Below, piece by piece: positions 51,869-62,599 of a stretch of 64,000 bases of DNA. The notes under the pieces were generated by a model. The model was not told the DNA's origin and did no database searches. It was given only the letters and a program-made list of their open reading frames with translations. Source of the stretch: Cupriavidus sp. U2 (lineage in GTDB: Bacteria; Pseudomonadota; Gammaproteobacteria; Burkholderiales; Burkholderiaceae); the NCBI RefSeq assembly GCF_009663685.2, contig NZ_RCOG02000018.1:59256-123255 (forward strand), written 5' to 3'. Within the stretch, counting starts at the first letter, position 1, and each line of letters starts with the position of its first letter. Both the position numbers and the translations under genes were made by a program.

Positions 51869-53212
51869 TTAGCGCAAGGTCAGGTTACCCTTGAAATTCG
51901 CCTTCTTCAGCAGCGACTCGTACTGCTGCGACATGACATAGGACTGTACCTGTGCCATGAAGTCCATCGTGACGACCACGATGATCAGCAGCGAGGTTCC
52001 GCCGAAATAGAACGGAACGTTCCAGCGCAGCACCAGGAATTCCGGCAACAGGCAGACCAGTGTGATGTAAATCGCACCAGCCAGCGTCAGGCGCACCAGG
52101 ATCTTGTCGATATAGCGCGTCGTTTGCTCGCCCGGACGGATGCCCGGAATGAAGGCTCCACTTTTCTTCAGGTTGTCTGCCACTTCCCGGCTGTTATAGA
52201 CCAGAGCCGTATAGAAGAAGCAGAAAAATACAATCGCAGTCGCATACAGCAGGATGTAGACCGGCTGGCCCGGCGACAGCGTGGCAGCCAGGTCCTTGAT
52301 AAACCGGCCAACCGCACCCGTCGAGTCAGACGTGAACCAGCCTGCAATCGTCGCCGGGAACAGGATGATCGACGATGCAAAGATCGGCGGAATCACCCCT
52401 GCCATGTTCAGCTTCAGCGGCAGGTGCGACGACTGACCGCCGTACACCTTGTTGCCGACCTGACGCTTGGCATAGTTCACCAGGATCTTGCGCTGGCCAC
52501 GCTCGATAAACACCACGGCGTAGGTCACACCAGCCACGATCGCCACGATCAGGATCGCCGCGATGATGCTCATGGAACCCGTACGGACCAGTTCGAACAG
52601 TCCGCCGATCGCATTGGGCAGGCCCGCCGCGATACCACCGAAGATGATGATCGAAATACCGTTGCCCAGACCGCGCTCGGTAATCTGCTCACCCAGCCAC
52701 ATCAGGAACATCGTGCCGGTCACCAGCGTGATTACCGCCGTGGCCCGGAACATCAGACCCGGATCGATAACCAGCCCTGGCTGCGACTCCAGCGCCACCG
52801 CAATCGACAACGCCTGGAACGTGGCCAGAACCACGGTGCCGTAGCGTGTGTACTGCGTAATCTTACGTTGCCCTGCCTGCCCTTCCTTCTTCAACGACTC
52901 CAGCTGCGGCAGCACGATCGTCAGCAATTGCATGATGATCGACGCCGAGATGTACGGCATGATGCCGAGCGCGAAGACGGTAAAGCGCGACAGCGCACCG
53001 CCCGAGAACAGGTTGAACATCCCGAGGATGCCACCCGACTGACTCTGGAAAAGCTTCGCAAGCTGGTCCGGATCGATTCCCGGCACCGGAATATGTGCAC
53101 CGATGCGGTAGACGATCAGGGCCAGCACCAGGAACATCAGCCGGCGCTTGAGATCGCCGTACTTCGCCGTATTCCTGGCCTGCGCGCTTGCATTGGGTTT
53201 CGCCGTGGCCAA
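51869..53212 (-). CDS. secY: protein translocase channel subunit SecY
   Basis: Channel-forming inner-membrane protein of the Sec translocon, ten membrane helices over 447 residues. Hallmarks are the first helix region [24 protein letters not shown], the plug region, [15 protein letters not shown], and the C-terminal [21 protein letters not shown]. It is downstream of rplO (49-base gap) and upstream of infA, the standard spc-operon order. Confidence 0.97.
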   Translation of the reverse strand: MATAKPNASAQARNTAKYGDLKRRLMFLVLALIVYRIGAHIPVPGIDPDQLAKLFQSQSGGILGMFNLFSGGALSRFTVFALGIMPYISASIIMQLLTIVLPQLESLKKEGQAGQRKITQYTRYGTVVLATFQALSIAVALESQPGLVIDPGLMFRATAVITLVTGTMFLMWLGEQITERGLGNGISIIIFGGIAAGLPNAIGGLFELVRTGSMSIIAAILIVAIVAGVTYAVVFIERGQRKILVNYAKRQVGNKVYGGQSSHLPLKLNMAGVIPPIFASSIILFPATIAGWFTSDSTGAVGRFIKDLAATLSPGQPVYILLYATAIVFFCFFYTALVYNSREVADNLKKSGAFIPGIRPGEQTTRYIDKILVRLTLAGAIYITLVCLLPEFLVLRWNVPFYFGGTSLLIIVVVTMDFMAQVQSYVMSQQYESLLKKANFKGNLTLR

Positions 53213-53261
53213 ACGATGCTCCGACTGTGACTTCGCCTATGCTGCGAATGCTACTGCGTAA

Positions 53262-53696
53262 TTACGCTTCGATCTGGCCGCCAGCGGCTTCGATCGCAGC
53301 CTTGGCGCCAGCGGTGGCACCCAGACCCTTGATCGTCACCTTGCGGGACAGTTCACCGGCCTTGATGACCTTCGCGCTCTTGACCAGCTCGCCCACCAGG
53401 CCAGCTTGCTTCAGGACCAGCAGGTCCACTTCGGCAGCTTCCAGGCGTTCGATGTCGCGCAGGGTCACTTCAGCGGTGAAGGCCTTGGTCAGCGAGGTAA
53501 AACCACGCTTCGGCAGGCGACGATACAGCGGCATTTGACCGCCTTCGAAGCCAACCTTGTGGAAGCCGCCCGAACGCGACTTCTGACCCTTGTGACCACG
53601 ACCAGCCGTCTTGCCCAGGCCGGAGCCGATACCGCGGCCGACGCGACGCTTGGCGTGCTTCGAACCGTCGGCCGGTTTCAGGTTGTTCAGTTGCAT
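53262..53696 (-). CDS. rplO: 50S ribosomal protein L15
   Basis: Late-assembly large-subunit protein. The 144 residues begin with [26 protein letters not shown] and the basic [17 protein letters not shown] extension that threads through 23S rRNA, then a globular end. It follows rpmD after 19 bases. Confidence 0.97.
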   Translation of the reverse strand: MQLNNLKPADGSKHAKRRVGRGIGSGLGKTAGRGHKGQKSRSGGFHKVGFEGGQMPLYRRLPKRGFTSLTKAFTAEVTLRDIERLEAAEVDLLVLKQAGLVGELVKSAKVIKAGELSRKVTIKGLGATAGAKAAIEAAGGQIEA

Positions 53697-53715
53697 GTTG
53701 CTCTCCGAGTCCCGA

Positions 53716-53898
53716 TCAGGCCAGAACCTTGACCAGGTACGAGACCTTGTTGATCATGCCGCGCACGGCGGGCGTGTCCTGCAGCTCCGAAACGGAGTTC
53801 AGGCGACGCAGGCCCAGGCCACGTACGGTGGCGCGATGATCCTCGCGCGTACCGATCAGGCTACGCACGAGTTGCACTTTTACGGTTTTCTGCGACAT
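53716..53898 (-). CDS. rpmD: 50S ribosomal protein L30
   Basis: Small large-subunit protein of 60 residues, [35 protein letters not shown] onward. The frame is open upstream to 53940 into rpsE, but ATG 53896-53898 matches the family length of about 60. It lies 10 bases after rpsE. Confidence 0.95.
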   Translation of the reverse strand: MSQKTVKVQLVRSLIGTREDHRATVRGLGLRRLNSVSELQDTPAVRGMINKVSYLVKVLA

Positions 53899-53908
53899 TT
53901 CGTTCACC

Positions 53909-54427
53909 TTAGCCGAGGATGTCTTCGACCGACTTGCCACGCTTGGCGGCGATCTCGCCCGGCGTGCTCATCTTGGTCAGACCATCGATGGTGGCGCGAA
54001 CCATGTTGTACGGGTTCGTCGAACCGTGCGACTTGGTCACAACGTTCGTCACACCCATCACTTCGAAGATCGCGCGCATCGGACCACCGGCGATCACGCC
54101 GGTACCTTCCTTGGCGGGCATCATCAGCACCTTGGCGGCGCCGTGACGGCCAACAACTTCGTGTTGCAGCGTGCCGTTCTTCAGCGAGACCTTGACCATC
54201 TTGCGACGGGCTTCGTCCATTGCCTTCTGCACGGCCACCGGAACTTCCTTGGCCTTGCCCTTGCCCATGCCGATGCGGCCATCGCCGTCACCAACCACGG
54301 TCAGCGCAGCGAAACCGAGGATACGGCCACCCTTCACCACCTTGGTGACACGGTTGACCGAGATCATCTTCTCGCGGAGGCCGTCGTCGCGTTCGTCCTG
54401 TTGGACTTTTGCTTGCATCTTTGCCAT
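53909..54427 (-). CDS. rpsE: 30S ribosomal protein S5
   Basis: Decoding-accuracy protein at the mRNA entrance. The 172 residues contain the S5 N-domain signature [37 protein letters not shown] and the C-domain with [17 protein letters not shown]. Start at ATG 54425-54427; it sits 21 bases after rplR. Confidence 0.98.
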   Translation of the reverse strand: MAKMQAKVQQDERDDGLREKMISVNRVTKVVKGGRILGFAALTVVGDGDGRIGMGKGKAKEVPVAVQKAMDEARRKMVKVSLKNGTLQHEVVGRHGAAKVLMMPAKEGTGVIAGGPMRAIFEVMGVTNVVTKSHGSTNPYNMVRATIDGLTKMSTPGEIAAKRGKSVEDILG

Positions 54428-54448
54428 GACGTATCTCTCTTTGAGCGC

Positions 54449-54805
54449 TTAGAACTTGAGGCCGGCTTCACGCGCGGCGTCAGCCAGGGCCTTCACGCGG
54501 CCGTGGAAGCGGAAGCCACCACGATCGAACGCGACGGTTTCCACGCCAGCTGCCTTTGCCTTCTCGGCAACGCGCTTGCCCACCAGGGTGGCGGCGGCAA
54601 CGGTAGCACCGCTGCCAGTCAGTTCCTTGCGCACTTCTGCCTCGGCGGTCGAAGCCGAAGCCAGCACTTGCGTGCCGCACGGCGAGTACACCTGAGCGTA
54701 AATATGCGTATTCGTACGGAACACGGTCAGACGATTGATCTTCAATTCCGCGATTTTCGCGCGGGTCTGACGTGCACGGCGCAAACGAGCGTCTTTCTTG
54801 TTCAT
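54449..54805 (-). CDS. rplR: 50S ribosomal protein L18
   Basis: 5S-rRNA-binding protein of the central protuberance. The 118 residues start [21 protein letters not shown] and include [18 protein letters not shown] and [30 protein letters not shown], as expected. It lies 11 bases after rplF. Confidence 0.98.
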   Translation of the reverse strand: MNKKDARLRRARQTRAKIAELKINRLTVFRTNTHIYAQVYSPCGTQVLASASTAEAEVRKELTGSGATVAAATLVGKRVAEKAKAAGVETVAFDRGGFRFHGRVKALADAAREAGLKF

Positions 54806-54816
54806 CTCTGGACCCC

Positions 54817-55350
54817 TTACTTCTTCTTGGTTTCCTTCAGGATGACGCGCTCGTCAGCGTAGCGAACACCCTTGCCCTTGTAGGGCTCGGGCGGACGGTA
54901 CGCGCGAACTTCCGCGGCAACCTGACCGACTTTCTGCTTGTCAGCACCCTTGATCACGATTTCGGTCTGCGTCGGCGTTTCGGCCTTCACGCCTTCCGGC
55001 ATTTCGTGAATCACATCGTGCGAGAAACCAAGCTGGAGCTTCAGCGCGGCGCCTTGCAGTTGAGCGCGGTAACCCACGCCAACCAGCTGCAGCTTGCGCT
55101 CGAAACCGGTGGTCACGCCCTTGACCATGTTTGCCGCCAGGGCGCGCATGGTGCCTTGCAGGGCGTTTGCTTCACGCGATTCGTCAGCCGGTTCGAAAGT
55201 CAGCGTGCCATCGGCAACGTTGGCCTTCACCAGGCTGTGAATCGGCTGGGTCAGCGTACCGAGCGGGCCCTTAACGGAGAGCACGCCAGCCGCCACATTT
55301 ACTTCCGCGCCTTTCGGCAGCGCGATGGGAGCCTTACCTACACGGGACAT
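54817..55350 (-). CDS. rplF: 50S ribosomal protein L6
   Basis: Two-domain protein at the base of the factor-binding site. The 177 residues begin [17 protein letters not shown] and end with the signature [26 protein letters not shown], containing the PEPYKGKG motif. It lies 9 bases after rpsH. Confidence 0.98.
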   Translation of the reverse strand: MSRVGKAPIALPKGAEVNVAAGVLSVKGPLGTLTQPIHSLVKANVADGTLTFEPADESREANALQGTMRALAANMVKGVTTGFERKLQLVGVGYRAQLQGAALKLQLGFSHDVIHEMPEGVKAETPTQTEIVIKGADKQKVGQVAAEVRAYRPPEPYKGKGVRYADERVILKETKKK

Positions 55351-55359
55351 GTTTGCTCC

Positions 55360-55755
55360 TTACGCGACGTAGCAGAGAACTTCGCCGCCCACGCCAGTGG
55401 CACGTGCCTTGCGGTCGGTCATCAGACCCTGCGGGGTCGAGATGATCGCCACACCCAGGCCGTTCATCACTTGGGGGATGTCGCTGCGGCCCTTGTACAC
55501 GCGCAGACCGGGCTTCGAAACGCGCTCGATGCGCTCGATCACCGGACGGCCGGCGTAGTACTTCAGACCAATGGTCAGTTGCGCCTTGCCGCCTTCTTCC
55601 TGAACCGAGTAGTCATCGACGTAGCCTTCGTCCTTCAGGACTTTGGCGATCGCAACCTTCAGTTTGGACGAGGGCATGACCACCGACGCCTTCTGCACGC
55701 CCTGGGCGTTGCGAATGCGCGTCAGCATATCGGCGATAGGATCGCTCATGCTCAT
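55360..55755 (-). CDS. rpsH: 30S ribosomal protein S8
   Basis: 16S-rRNA-binding assembly protein and, in E. coli, the spc-operon translational repressor. The 131 residues run [18 protein letters not shown] to the C-terminal signature [10 protein letters not shown], with [14 protein letters not shown] present. It lies 27 bases after rpsN. I see no obvious S8-binding mimic by eye. Confidence 0.98.
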   Translation of the reverse strand: MSMSDPIADMLTRIRNAQGVQKASVVMPSSKLKVAIAKVLKDEGYVDDYSVQEEGGKAQLTIGLKYYAGRPVIERIERVSKPGLRVYKGRSDIPQVMNGLGVAIISTPQGLMTDRKARATGVGGEVLCYVA

Positions 55756-55782
55756 ACTGTTTCTCCTGTAGCCTGTGCGTAA

Positions 55783-56088
55783 TTACCAGCTGGCTTTCGT
55801 CAGACCCGGGATTTCGCCCTTGAAGGCGATTTCGCGGATCTTGTTACGCGCCAGGCCAAACTTGCGGAACGTACCGCGGGGACGACCGGTGATCGCGCAG
55901 CGGTTGCGCTGGCGAGTCGGGTTAGCGTTGCGCGGGAGCTTCTGCAGCTCGAGACGCGCCAGATAACGCTCTTCTTCCGACTTTTCTTGGTCGTCAATAA
56001 TGGCCTTGAGGTTTGCGCGCTTGTCGGCGTACTTCGCCACGAGCTTTGCGCGCTTCTTCTCACGTTCAATCAGAGCCAGTTTAGCCAC
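55783..56088 (-). CDS. rpsN: 30S ribosomal protein S14
   Basis: Small-subunit head protein. The 101 residues lack the CxxC...CxxC zinc knuckle, so this is the zinc-independent form. It starts [20 protein letters not shown] and contains [36 protein letters not shown]. It lies 9 bases after rplE. Confidence 0.98.
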   Translation of the reverse strand: MAKLALIEREKKRAKLVAKYADKRANLKAIIDDQEKSEEERYLARLELQKLPRNANPTRQRNRCAITGRPRGTFRKFGLARNKIREIAFKGEIPGLTKASW

Positions 56089-56097
56089 GGTTACCCC

Positions 56098-56640
56098 TTA
56101 ATTACGGAACGGGAACTTGAACGCGTTCAGGAGAGCCTTGGCTTCCTCGTCGTTCTTAGCCGTCGTCGTGATGCTGATGTTCAGACCACGCAGTGCGTCG
56201 ATCTTGTCGTACTCGATTTCGGGGAAAATGATCTGCTCTTTCACACCGATGTTGTAGTTGCCACGACCGTCGAACGATTTGCCCGACACACCACGGAAGT
56301 CACGCACGCGCGGCAGGGCCACGGTCACGAAACGGTCCAGGAATTCGAACATACGCTCACCGCGCAGGGTCACCATCGCGCCGATGGGGTAGCCCTGACG
56401 GATCTTGAAGCCGGCGATGGCCTTCTTGGCCTTCGTCACAACGGGCTTCTGACCGGCGATCTTGGTCAGGTCACCGACTGCCAGCTCAATGACCTTCTTG
56501 TCATTGATCGCTTCGCCCAGGCCCATGTTCAGGGTGATCTTGGTGAAACGCGGCACTTCCATGACCGACTTGTAACCGAACTGCTTCATCAGCGCCGGCA
56601 CAACCTGTTCTTTGTAAAACTCTTGCAGACGTGCTGTCAT
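56098..56640 (-). CDS. rplE: 50S ribosomal protein L5
   Basis: 5S-rRNA and P-site-tRNA-contacting protein. The 180-residue product includes [50 protein letters not shown] and [19 protein letters not shown] 56638-56640 has GGAG six bases upstream; a TTG two codons earlier is in frame but unnecessary. It lies 25 bases after rplX. Confidence 0.98.
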   Translation of the reverse strand: MTARLQEFYKEQVVPALMKQFGYKSVMEVPRFTKITLNMGLGEAINDKKVIELAVGDLTKIAGQKPVVTKAKKAIAGFKIRQGYPIGAMVTLRGERMFEFLDRFVTVALPRVRDFRGVSGKSFDGRGNYNIGVKEQIIFPEIEYDKIDALRGLNISITTTAKNDEEAKALLNAFKFPFRN

Positions 56641-56665
56641 GCTCAACTCCTATCTGTGCCCAGAA

Positions 56666-56974
56666 TCAAGCGGCCAGGACGGCACCGGTCGTCTTCAGCA
56701 CGCGCACGCGCTTGCCGTCTTCGACCTTGATACCGACACGCGACGGCTTGCCATTGGCATCCACGAGCGCAACGTTGGAAATATGCAGCGGCATCAGCTT
56801 GTCGACCACGCCACCGGTGGTACCCAGCATCGGGTTCGGGCGAGCGTGCTTCTTGGCAACGTTCACGCCTTCAACCACGACCTTGTCGCCTTGCACTGCC
56901 TGGACGGCACCGCGCTTGCCCTTGTCCTTGCCGGTCAGCACGATGACTTCGTCGCCTTTGCGAATCTTGTTCAT
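56666..56974 (-). CDS. rplX: 50S ribosomal protein L24
   Basis: Assembly-initiator protein with a KOW domain. The 102 residues show the KOW core [21 protein letters not shown] and [28 protein letters not shown]. It lies 9 bases after rplN, second in the spc operon. Confidence 0.98.
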   Translation of the reverse strand: MNKIRKGDEVIVLTGKDKGKRGAVQAVQGDKVVVEGVNVAKKHARPNPMLGTTGGVVDKLMPLHISNVALVDANGKPSRVGIKVEDGKRVRVLKTTGAVLAA

Positions 56975-56983
56975 GGCGGCTCC

Positions 56984-57352
56984 TTACAGCACTTCCGGAG
57001 CGAGCGACACGATCTTCATGAATCGCTCGGTACGGAGTTCACGAGTCACCGGCCCGAAGATACGGGTGCCGATCGGCTCGAGCTTGTTGTTCAGCAGTAC
57101 GGCGGCATTGCCGTCGAACTTGACGAGCGAACCGTCAGCGCGGCGCACGCCCTTGGCGGTACGCACGACGACTGCGTTATAGATGTCGCCCTTCTTCACG
57201 CGACCGCGCGGCGCTGCGTCCTTCACGGTCACCTTGATGATGTCGCCCACGCTCGCGTAGCGGCGCTTGGACCCACCCAGTACCTTGATGCACAGCACTT
57301 CGCGCGCACCGGTGTTATCGGCCACTTCGAGCCGGCTTTCTGTCTGAATCAT
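56984..57352 (-). CDS. rplN: 50S ribosomal protein L14
   Basis: Large-subunit protein at the subunit interface and first gene of the spc operon. The 122 residues include [50 protein letters not shown] and [12 protein letters not shown] clear promoter lies about 223 bases upstream (57575-57603). Confidence 0.98.
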   Translation of the reverse strand: MIQTESRLEVADNTGAREVLCIKVLGGSKRRYASVGDIIKVTVKDAAPRGRVKKGDIYNAVVVRTAKGVRRADGSLVKFDGNAAVLLNNKLEPIGTRIFGPVTRELRTERFMKIVSLAPEVL

Positions 57353-57565
57353 GGTGTTATCTTCCCAACTTAATCCGTCAGGTCTTCGGATATGAAGCCC
57401 GTCGGTCAGTCTTGGTCCCGTCGGAGCCAGGCATTGCGCCAGCGCCGCTTGGGTTGATCAACTTGGAAGTCGGTAGTGCCCGCACCCTGAATTACCGGAT
57501 GCCAGCCCTTGCTCGCTCAACAGGCCCGCCCGGGTGGTACTGCTAAGGCGAACGCAATAAAGCGG

Positions 57566-57599
57566 AAGTCCAGGATTATAGCAACATAATCCTGGACTT
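57566..57599. repeat. 34-bp inverted repeat at the rpsQ-rplN junction
   Basis: 14-base perfect arms (AAGTCCAGGATTAT/ATAATCCTGGACTT) around a 6-base centre. It contains the -10 and part of the spacer of the minus-strand promoter. As RNA after rpsQ it would form a long hairpin, but no T-run follows. Confidence 0.75.
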
Positions 57600-57603
57600 G
57601 CAA
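57575..57603 (-). promoter_or_regulatory. spc operon promoter
   Basis: Minus strand TTGCAA (57598-57603), 17-base spacer, TATAAT (57575-57580), giving +1 near 57568 and a leader of about 215 bases before rplN. Its position, between the S10 and spc blocks, matches the E. coli spc promoter. Confidence 0.65.
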
Positions 57604-57624
57604 GTCAGCAAAGTACTGTTGTAC

Positions 57625-57903
57625 TTAGATGACGCGCGCAGCTTCTACCAGCCGGGAAACCACCCAGGACTTGGTCCGCGACAGCGGACGCGTTTCCTGG
57701 ATTTCGACCTTGTCGCCTTCCTTGTACTGGTTGGCTTCGTCGTGTGCGTGGTACTTCTTCGAACGCAGCACGTACTTGCCGTACAGAGGATGCTTGACGC
57801 GGTTTTCGATCAGGACCGTGACGGTCTTGTCCATCTTGTCGCTCACGACACGGCCCACGAGGGTCCGGTGAAGCTTTGCTTCAGTCTTCGCAGCTTCGGT
57901 CAT
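57625..57903 (-). CDS. rpsQ: 30S ribosomal protein S17
   Basis: 16S-rRNA-binding OB-fold protein. The 92 residues read [45 protein letters not shown] and end KTKSW-like [22 protein letters not shown]. It overlaps rpmC by four bases and is the last gene before the 272-base gap to rplN. Confidence 0.98.
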   Translation of the reverse strand: MTEAAKTEAKLHRTLVGRVVSDKMDKTVTVLIENRVKHPLYGKYVLRSKKYHAHDEANQYKEGDKVEIQETRPLSRTKSWVVSRLVEAARVI

Positions 57904-58094
57904 TTCGCGTTCGCCTTCTCGTTCAGCACGGTTTGCACGCGCGCGATGTCCTTGCGCACCTTCTTCAGCTGGCTGGTGTTCTGCAACTGTTGGGTGGCCT
58001 TTTGCATGCGCAGGCTAAATTGGGCCTTCAGCAGCTCGGAGAGCTCCTGGTTCAGGCCTGCGGCGTCCTTGCCGCGCAGTTCGGATGCTTTCAT
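57900..58094 (-). CDS. rpmC: 50S ribosomal protein L29
   Basis: Exit-tunnel-rim protein that contributes to the trigger-factor site. The 64 residues start [21 protein letters not shown] and include [33 protein letters not shown]. The frame extends upstream into rplP, but ATG 58092-58094 fits the family length. Confidence 0.96.
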   Translation of the reverse strand: MKASELRGKDAAGLNQELSELLKAQFSLRMQKATQQLQNTSQLKKVRKDIARVQTVLNEKANAK

Positions 58095-58104
58095 CCCAAT
58101 CTCC

Positions 58105-58521
58105 TTACGTACCGACCTGACGCACCACGAAATTCGTGGCGATCGGCAGCTTGGCGGCGGCGAGGCGGAACGCCTCACGTGCCAGCTCTTCGCTCACGCC
58201 ATCCATTTCGTACAGCATCTTGCCCGGCTGAATTTCAGCCACGTAGTATTCCGGGTTGCCCTTACCGTTACCCATACGGACTTCGGCAGGCTTCTTCGAA
58301 ATCGGCTTGTCCGGGAAAATCCGGATCCAGATGCGGCCGCCACGCTTGATGTGACGGGTCATCGCACGACGTGCCGACTCGATCTGACGAGCGGTCAGAC
58401 GGCCACGGCCCATTGCCTTCAGGCCGAATTCGCCGAAAGACACGGCGTTACCACGGGTAGCCTTACCCGTGTTGCGGCCCTTCTGCTCCTTGCGATACTT
58501 CCTACGCTTCGGTTGCAGCAT
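58105..58521 (-). CDS. rplP: 50S ribosomal protein L16
   Basis: A-site-region large-subunit protein. The 138 residues begin [17 protein letters not shown] and include the signatures [38 protein letters not shown]. It lies two bases after rpsC. Confidence 0.98.
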
Positions 58522-58523
58522 TC

Positions 58524-59321
58524 TTATTCTCCACTCTTCGCGTCTGCGCCAGGCGCAGCGCGACGACCAGCACCGGCACCACCGCGGCGGTTGCCCGACG
58601 GACGGCCTTCGCCTTCACGGCGGCGGCCTTCCGGGCGACCCGGACGACGACGACGGTCTTCTTGCGGCTCTTCCACCACAGGCGCGTCATTGCGGCCCAG
58701 GTGATCGCCCTTGTAGACCCACACCTTGACACCGATGATGCCGTAGGTGGTTTCGGCTTCCGAGAAGCCGTAGTCGATGTCGGCGCGCAGGGTGTGCAGG
58801 GGCACACGGCCTTCGCGGTACCACTCGGTACGTGCGATTTCAATACCGTTCAGACGGCCCGAGCTCATGATCTTGATGCCCTGGGCACCCAGACGCATCG
58901 CGTTCTGCATCGCGCGCTTCATGGCGCGACGGAACATGATGCGGCGCTCGAGCTGCTGCGTGATCGAATCGGCGATCAGCTGCGCATCGGTTTCCGGCTT
59001 GCGGATTTCCTCGATGTTCACGTGCACGGGCACGCCCATGCGACGTTGCAGCTCGGCCTTCAGCAGTTCGATGTCCTCACCCTTCTTGCCGATCACCACG
59101 CCCGGACGCGAGCTGTAAATGGTGATACGTGCATTACGGGCCGGACGCTCGATCACAACACGGCCAACCGATGCGTTCTTGAGCTTCTTCTTCAGGAAGT
59201 CGCGAACTTCGATGTCTTCTTTCAGCATGCCGGCGAACTTCGTGTTGTTGGCGTACCAACGCGAAGCCCAGTTACGGCTGACGGCCAGACGGAAGCCAGT
59301 CGGATGAATCTTCTGTCCCAT
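58524..59321 (-). CDS. rpsC: 30S ribosomal protein S3
   Basis: KH-domain protein at the mRNA entry channel with helicase activity. The 265 residues contain the KH motif [25 protein letters not shown] and the C-domain with [20 protein letters not shown]. It is longer than E. coli S3 (233) because of a C-terminal tail of about 45 residues very rich in Arg and Gly ([18 protein letters not shown]), common in Burkholderiaceae. Confidence 0.98.
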
Positions 59322-59330
59322 CGTGACTCC

Positions 59331-59660
59331 TTAGTTGCCGAGCGTCACAGTGATGTGACAGGTTTGTTTCTCGATGCGGTTGCCGCGGCCCTTCGCCCGT
59401 GCGGTGAAGCGCTTGAGCGAGGTTGCCTTGTCGACGAAGATCGATTTGACCTTCAGTTCGTCGATGTCGGCGCCTTCGTTGTGCTCGGCGTTGGCGATGG
59501 CCGATTCGACCACCTTCTTCACGATCCCGGCAGCCTTTTTCGGGCTGAACGTCAGGATGTTGAGCGCGCGCTCGATCGGCAGACCGCGGATCTGGTCAGC
59601 GACCAGACGCGTCTTCTGGGCGGAGATACGGGCACCGCGATGAATCGCTTTCACTTCCAT
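59331..59660 (-). CDS. rplV: 50S ribosomal protein L22
   Basis: Exit-tunnel constriction protein; its hairpin lines the tunnel and hosts macrolide-resistance mutations. The 109 residues begin [26 protein letters not shown] and include the hairpin [34 protein letters not shown]. It lies 9 bases after rpsS. Confidence 0.98.
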   Translation of the reverse strand: MEVKAIHRGARISAQKTRLVADQIRGLPIERALNILTFSPKKAAGIVKKVVESAIANAEHNEGADIDELKVKSIFVDKATSLKRFTARAKGRGNRIEKQTCHITVTLGN

Positions 59661-59669
59661 GATGGCACC

Positions 59670-59945
59670 TTACCTCTTCGCTTTCTTGTCAGCCGCGTGG
59701 CCCTTGAACGTGCGAGTGATCGCAAATTCGCCGAGCTTGTGGCCGACCATGTTTTCCGTCACGTACACCGGCACGTGTTGACGGCCGTTGTGCACGGCGA
59801 TCGTCAGGCCGATGAAATCAGGCATGATCGTCGAACGGCGCGACCATGTCTTGATGGGCTTCTTGTCCTTGCCGGCTACGGCCGTTTCCACCTTCTTCAG
59901 CAGGTGGTCGTCGCAGAACGGACCCTTTTTTGCGGAACGAGTCAT
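59670..59945 (-). CDS. rpsS: 30S ribosomal protein S19
   Basis: Small-subunit head protein paired with S13. The 91 residues read [20 protein letters not shown] and [49 protein letters not shown]. It lies 22 bases after rplB. Confidence 0.98.
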   Translation of the reverse strand: MTRSAKKGPFCDDHLLKKVETAVAGKDKKPIKTWSRRSTIMPDFIGLTIAVHNGRQHVPVYVTENMVGHKLGEFAITRTFKGHAADKKAKR

Positions 59946-59967
59946 ATCTTTAGCTCCTACCTACCGA

Positions 59968-60798
59968 TTAGCGCTTGTGGCGGCGCTGGACGATCATGCT
60001 GTCCGTGCGCTTGTTGCTGCGGGTACGGTAACCCTTGGCCGGGGTACCCCACGGCGAAACCGGGTCGCGACCAGCAGCAGTCTTGCCTTCACCACCACCA
60101 TGCGGGTGGTCCACCGGGTTCATCACCACGCCGCGAACGGTCGGGCGAATACCGCGCCAGCGCGTGGCACCGGCCTTGCCGATCACACGCAGGCTGTGCT
60201 CTTCGTTGCCCACTTCACCGATGGTGGCGCGGCATTCGATATGCACGCGACGCACTTCACCGGAGCGCAGACGAACCTGAGCGTACAGGCCTTCACGGGC
60301 CAGCAGCACGGCGGAACCACCGGCGGCACGGGCAACTTGCGCGCCCTTGCCAGGCAGGATTTCCACGTTGTTGATCGTGGTACCAACCGGGATGTTGCGG
60401 ATCGGCAGGTTGTTACCGGCCTTGATCGGGGCTTCCGAGCCATTCATCAGGGCCTGGCCAGCTACCATGCCCTTGGTGGCGATGATGTAGCGGCGCTCGC
60501 CGTCGGCGAACAGCACCAGCGCGATGTTCGCGCTGCGGTTCGGATCGTATTCCAGGCGCTCGACCTTGGCGGCGATGCCGTCCTTGTCGCTGCGCTTGAA
60601 GTCGACCACGCGGTAGTGGTGCTTATGACCACCGCCCTTGTGGCGGGTGGTGATATGACCATTGTTGTTACGACCCGACTTCTGGAATTGCTTTTCCAGC
60701 AGCGGAGCGTGCGGGGCGCCCTTGTGAAGGTCCTTGTTGACCACCTTCACCATCGAGCGACGACCCGGGGAAGTCGGCTTGGTCTTGACGAGTGCCAT
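59968..60798 (-). CDS. rplB: 50S ribosomal protein L2
   Basis: Conserved core protein next to the peptidyl-transferase centre. The 276 residues end with the invariant [18 protein letters not shown], including the His needed for activity, and [21 protein letters not shown]. It lies two bases after rplW. Confidence 0.99.
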   Translation of the reverse strand: MALVKTKPTSPGRRSMVKVVNKDLHKGAPHAPLLEKQFQKSGRNNNGHITTRHKGGGHKHHYRVVDFKRSDKDGIAAKVERLEYDPNRSANIALVLFADGERRYIIATKGMVAGQALMNGSEAPIKAGNNLPIRNIPVGTTINNVEILPGKGAQVARAAGGSAVLLAREGLYAQVRLRSGEVRRVHIECRATIGEVGNEEHSLRVIGKAGATRWRGIRPTVRGVVMNPVDHPHGGGEGKTAAGRDPVSPWGTPAKGYRTRSNKRTDSMIVQRRHKR

Positions 60799-60800
60799 GA

Positions 60801-61115
60801 TTACTTGGCCTCCGCTTCAAAATTGATTTCCTGACCCGGCTTCAGCGCCACGTATGCCTTCTTGACGTGGTTGCGACGGCCCATGAAGCGGCCAAAGCGC
60901 TTTTGCTTGCCCTTCTGGTTCAGGATCTGAACGGACTGCACCTCGACCTTGAACAGCAGTTCGACGGCGGCCTTCACTTCTGCCTTGTTGGCATCGCGAG
61001 CCACTTCGAACACAACCTGTTCGTTCTTGTCGGCCACCAGGGTTGCCTTTTCGGAAACCACCGGCGCGAGCAGCACCTGCATCAAACGATGATCGTTCTT
61101 GGCGACTTGCGTCAT
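60801..61115 (-). CDS. rplW: 50S ribosomal protein L23
   Basis: Exit-site protein that docks trigger factor and SRP. The 104 residues include [49 protein letters not shown] and [19 protein letters not shown]. It overlaps rplD by four bases. Confidence 0.98.
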   Translation of the reverse strand: MTQVAKNDHRLMQVLLAPVVSEKATLVADKNEQVVFEVARDANKAEVKAAVELLFKVEVQSVQILNQKGKQKRFGRFMGRRNHVKKAYVALKPGQEINFEAEAK

Positions 61116-61732
61116 TTCAGCAACTCCTCGATCTGCGCGACAGCTGCCTTCGTCACGAGCACCTTCTTGTAGTGCACCAGCGACAGCGGATCAGCGTGAC
61201 GCGGCTCCACGACTGCCACGTTCGGCAGGTTGCGCGAAGCCAGGTAGAGGTTTTCGTCGAGGCTGTCGGTAATGATCAGCACCGAGTCCAGGCCCATGGC
61301 CTTGAACTTGTCGGCCAGCAGCTTGGTCTTGGGTGCGTCGACAGCGAAACCGTCCACTACGTTGATACGACCTTCACGTGCGAGCTGCGAGTAAATCGAG
61401 CGCATACCTGCACGGAACATCTTCTTGTTGACCTTCTGGCTGAAGTTCTCTTCCGGCGAATTCGGGAAGATACGGCCACCGCCACGCCACAGCGGCGAGG
61501 ACGACATACCGGCACGAGCACGGCCCGTACCCTTCTGGCGCCACGGCTTCTTGGTCGTGTGCTTGACCTCTTCGCGGTCCTTCTGCTTGCGGTTACCGCT
61601 ACGGGCGTTAGCCTGATAGGCAACGACGATCTGGTGAACCAGAGCTTCGTTGTAGTCACGGCCGAACACTTCGGCCGAGGCTGCAACGCCTGCGCCGACT
61701 TGACCGTTGTCCTGGAGGAGCTTGAGTTCCAT
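61112..61732 (-). CDS. rplD: 50S ribosomal protein L4
   Basis: Exit-tunnel protein; in E. coli also the repressor and attenuator of the S10 operon. The 206 residues contain the tunnel loop [37 protein letters not shown] and the [22 protein letters not shown] helix. It lies 12 bases after rplC. Confidence 0.98.
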   Translation of the reverse strand: MELKLLQDNGQVGAGVAASAEVFGRDYNEALVHQIVVAYQANARSGNRKQKDREEVKHTTKKPWRQKGTGRARAGMSSSPLWRGGGRIFPNSPEENFSQKVNKKMFRAGMRSIYSQLAREGRINVVDGFAVDAPKTKLLADKFKAMGLDSVLIITDSLDENLYLASRNLPNVAVVEPRHADPLSLVHYKKVLVTKAAVAQIEELLK

Positions 61733-61744
61733 TACATGCGCTCC

Positions 61745-62389
61745 TTAAGCTTTGGCCTTGACGGCCGGGGTCACGATGACCTTGCCGCCCTTGGAACCGG
61801 GGATGGCGCCCTTGACCAGCAGCAGCTTGCGCTCTGCGTCGATCTTGGCGATCTCGAGGTTTTGCACCGTGCGGGTGACGTCACCGAGGTGACCCGTCAT
61901 GCGCTTGCCCGGGAACACGCGGCCCGGATCCTGCGCCATACCGATGGAACCCGGCACGTTGTGCGAACGCGAGTTACCGTGGGTGGCACGACCCGAAGCG
62001 AAGTGGTAGCGCTTGATGGTACCGGCGTAGCCCTTACCGATGGTCACGCCCTGCACGTCGATCTTCTGACCGACCTGGAACAGGTCGACCGACAGCGAAC
62101 CGCCAGCTTGCAGTTCGGCAGCCTTGGCTGCATCGATGCGGAATTCTTTGATGATTTCGCCAGCTTCCACGCCGGCTTTGGCGAGATGACCCGCCAGCGG
62201 CTTGGTGACGCGGCTTGCGCGCCGGCTGCCGAAGGTGACTTGAACCGCGGTATAACCGTCGGTCTCGTCCGTCTTGATTTGCGTCACGCGGTTGTCGCCG
62301 ACCTCGACCACGGTAACGGGAATCGAATCACCGTCGTCCGTGAAAATACGGGTCATGCCAACCTTGCGACCTACAAGGCCAAGGCTCAT
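61745..62389 (-). CDS. rplC: 50S ribosomal protein L3
   Basis: Early-assembly protein near the peptidyl-transferase centre, with Gln methylation known in the family at the [40 protein letters not shown] loop, which is present. ATG 62387-62389 has GGAG nine bases upstream and gives 214 residues; an earlier in-frame ATG at 62401 lacks one. It is the first ribosomal gene of the run here: no rpsJ precedes it in the window. A promoter-like pair lies at 62521-62549. Confidence 0.97.
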   Translation of the reverse strand: MSLGLVGRKVGMTRIFTDDGDSIPVTVVEVGDNRVTQIKTDETDGYTAVQVTFGSRRASRVTKPLAGHLAKAGVEAGEIIKEFRIDAAKAAELQAGGSLSVDLFQVGQKIDVQGVTIGKGYAGTIKRYHFASGRATHGNSRSHNVPGSIGMAQDPGRVFPGKRMTGHLGDVTRTVQNLEIAKIDAERKLLLVKGAIPGSKGGKVIVTPAVKAKA

Positions 62390-62494
62390 GGTTTGCTCCA
62401 TTCCCAGCTGCGATTGGCCGGGGCTGATTGATACACGAAACTGTGCGATTTGCGGGTTGCGCGAAAAGGATTGCGCTGACCAAAACGGCCCCCA

Positions 62495-62514
62495 CTACCC
62501 GGAGAAACGGGTAG
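62495..62514. repeat. hairpin at the 5' end of the rplC leader
   Basis: Perfect 7-bp inverted repeat CTACCCG/CGGGTAG with a 6-base loop. It begins at the predicted transcription start of rplC, so the mRNA would carry a 5'-terminal stem. Confidence 0.5.
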
Positions 62515-62520
62515 CCTTAC

Positions 62521-62549
62521 AATATAACCCAGCGGTTTGGAAAGGGCAA
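62521..62549 (-). promoter_or_regulatory. putative rplC (S10-block) promoter
   Basis: Minus strand TTGCCC (62544-62549), 17-base spacer, TATATT (62521-62526); +1 near 62514 and a leader of about 125 bases. It suggests that rplC onward is transcribed independently of rpsJ. Confidence 0.5.
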
Positions 62550-62599
62550 GATGATTTGCCGATTTCCGCGCCTGACCGTGTGCATGGCCACAGAATTTG

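Noticed and set aside
51488..53230. Plus-strand open frame of 580 codons opposite secY and infA
   Set aside because: Arg/Gln/Asp-rich shadow without structure; secY, infA and rpmJ fully explain the region.
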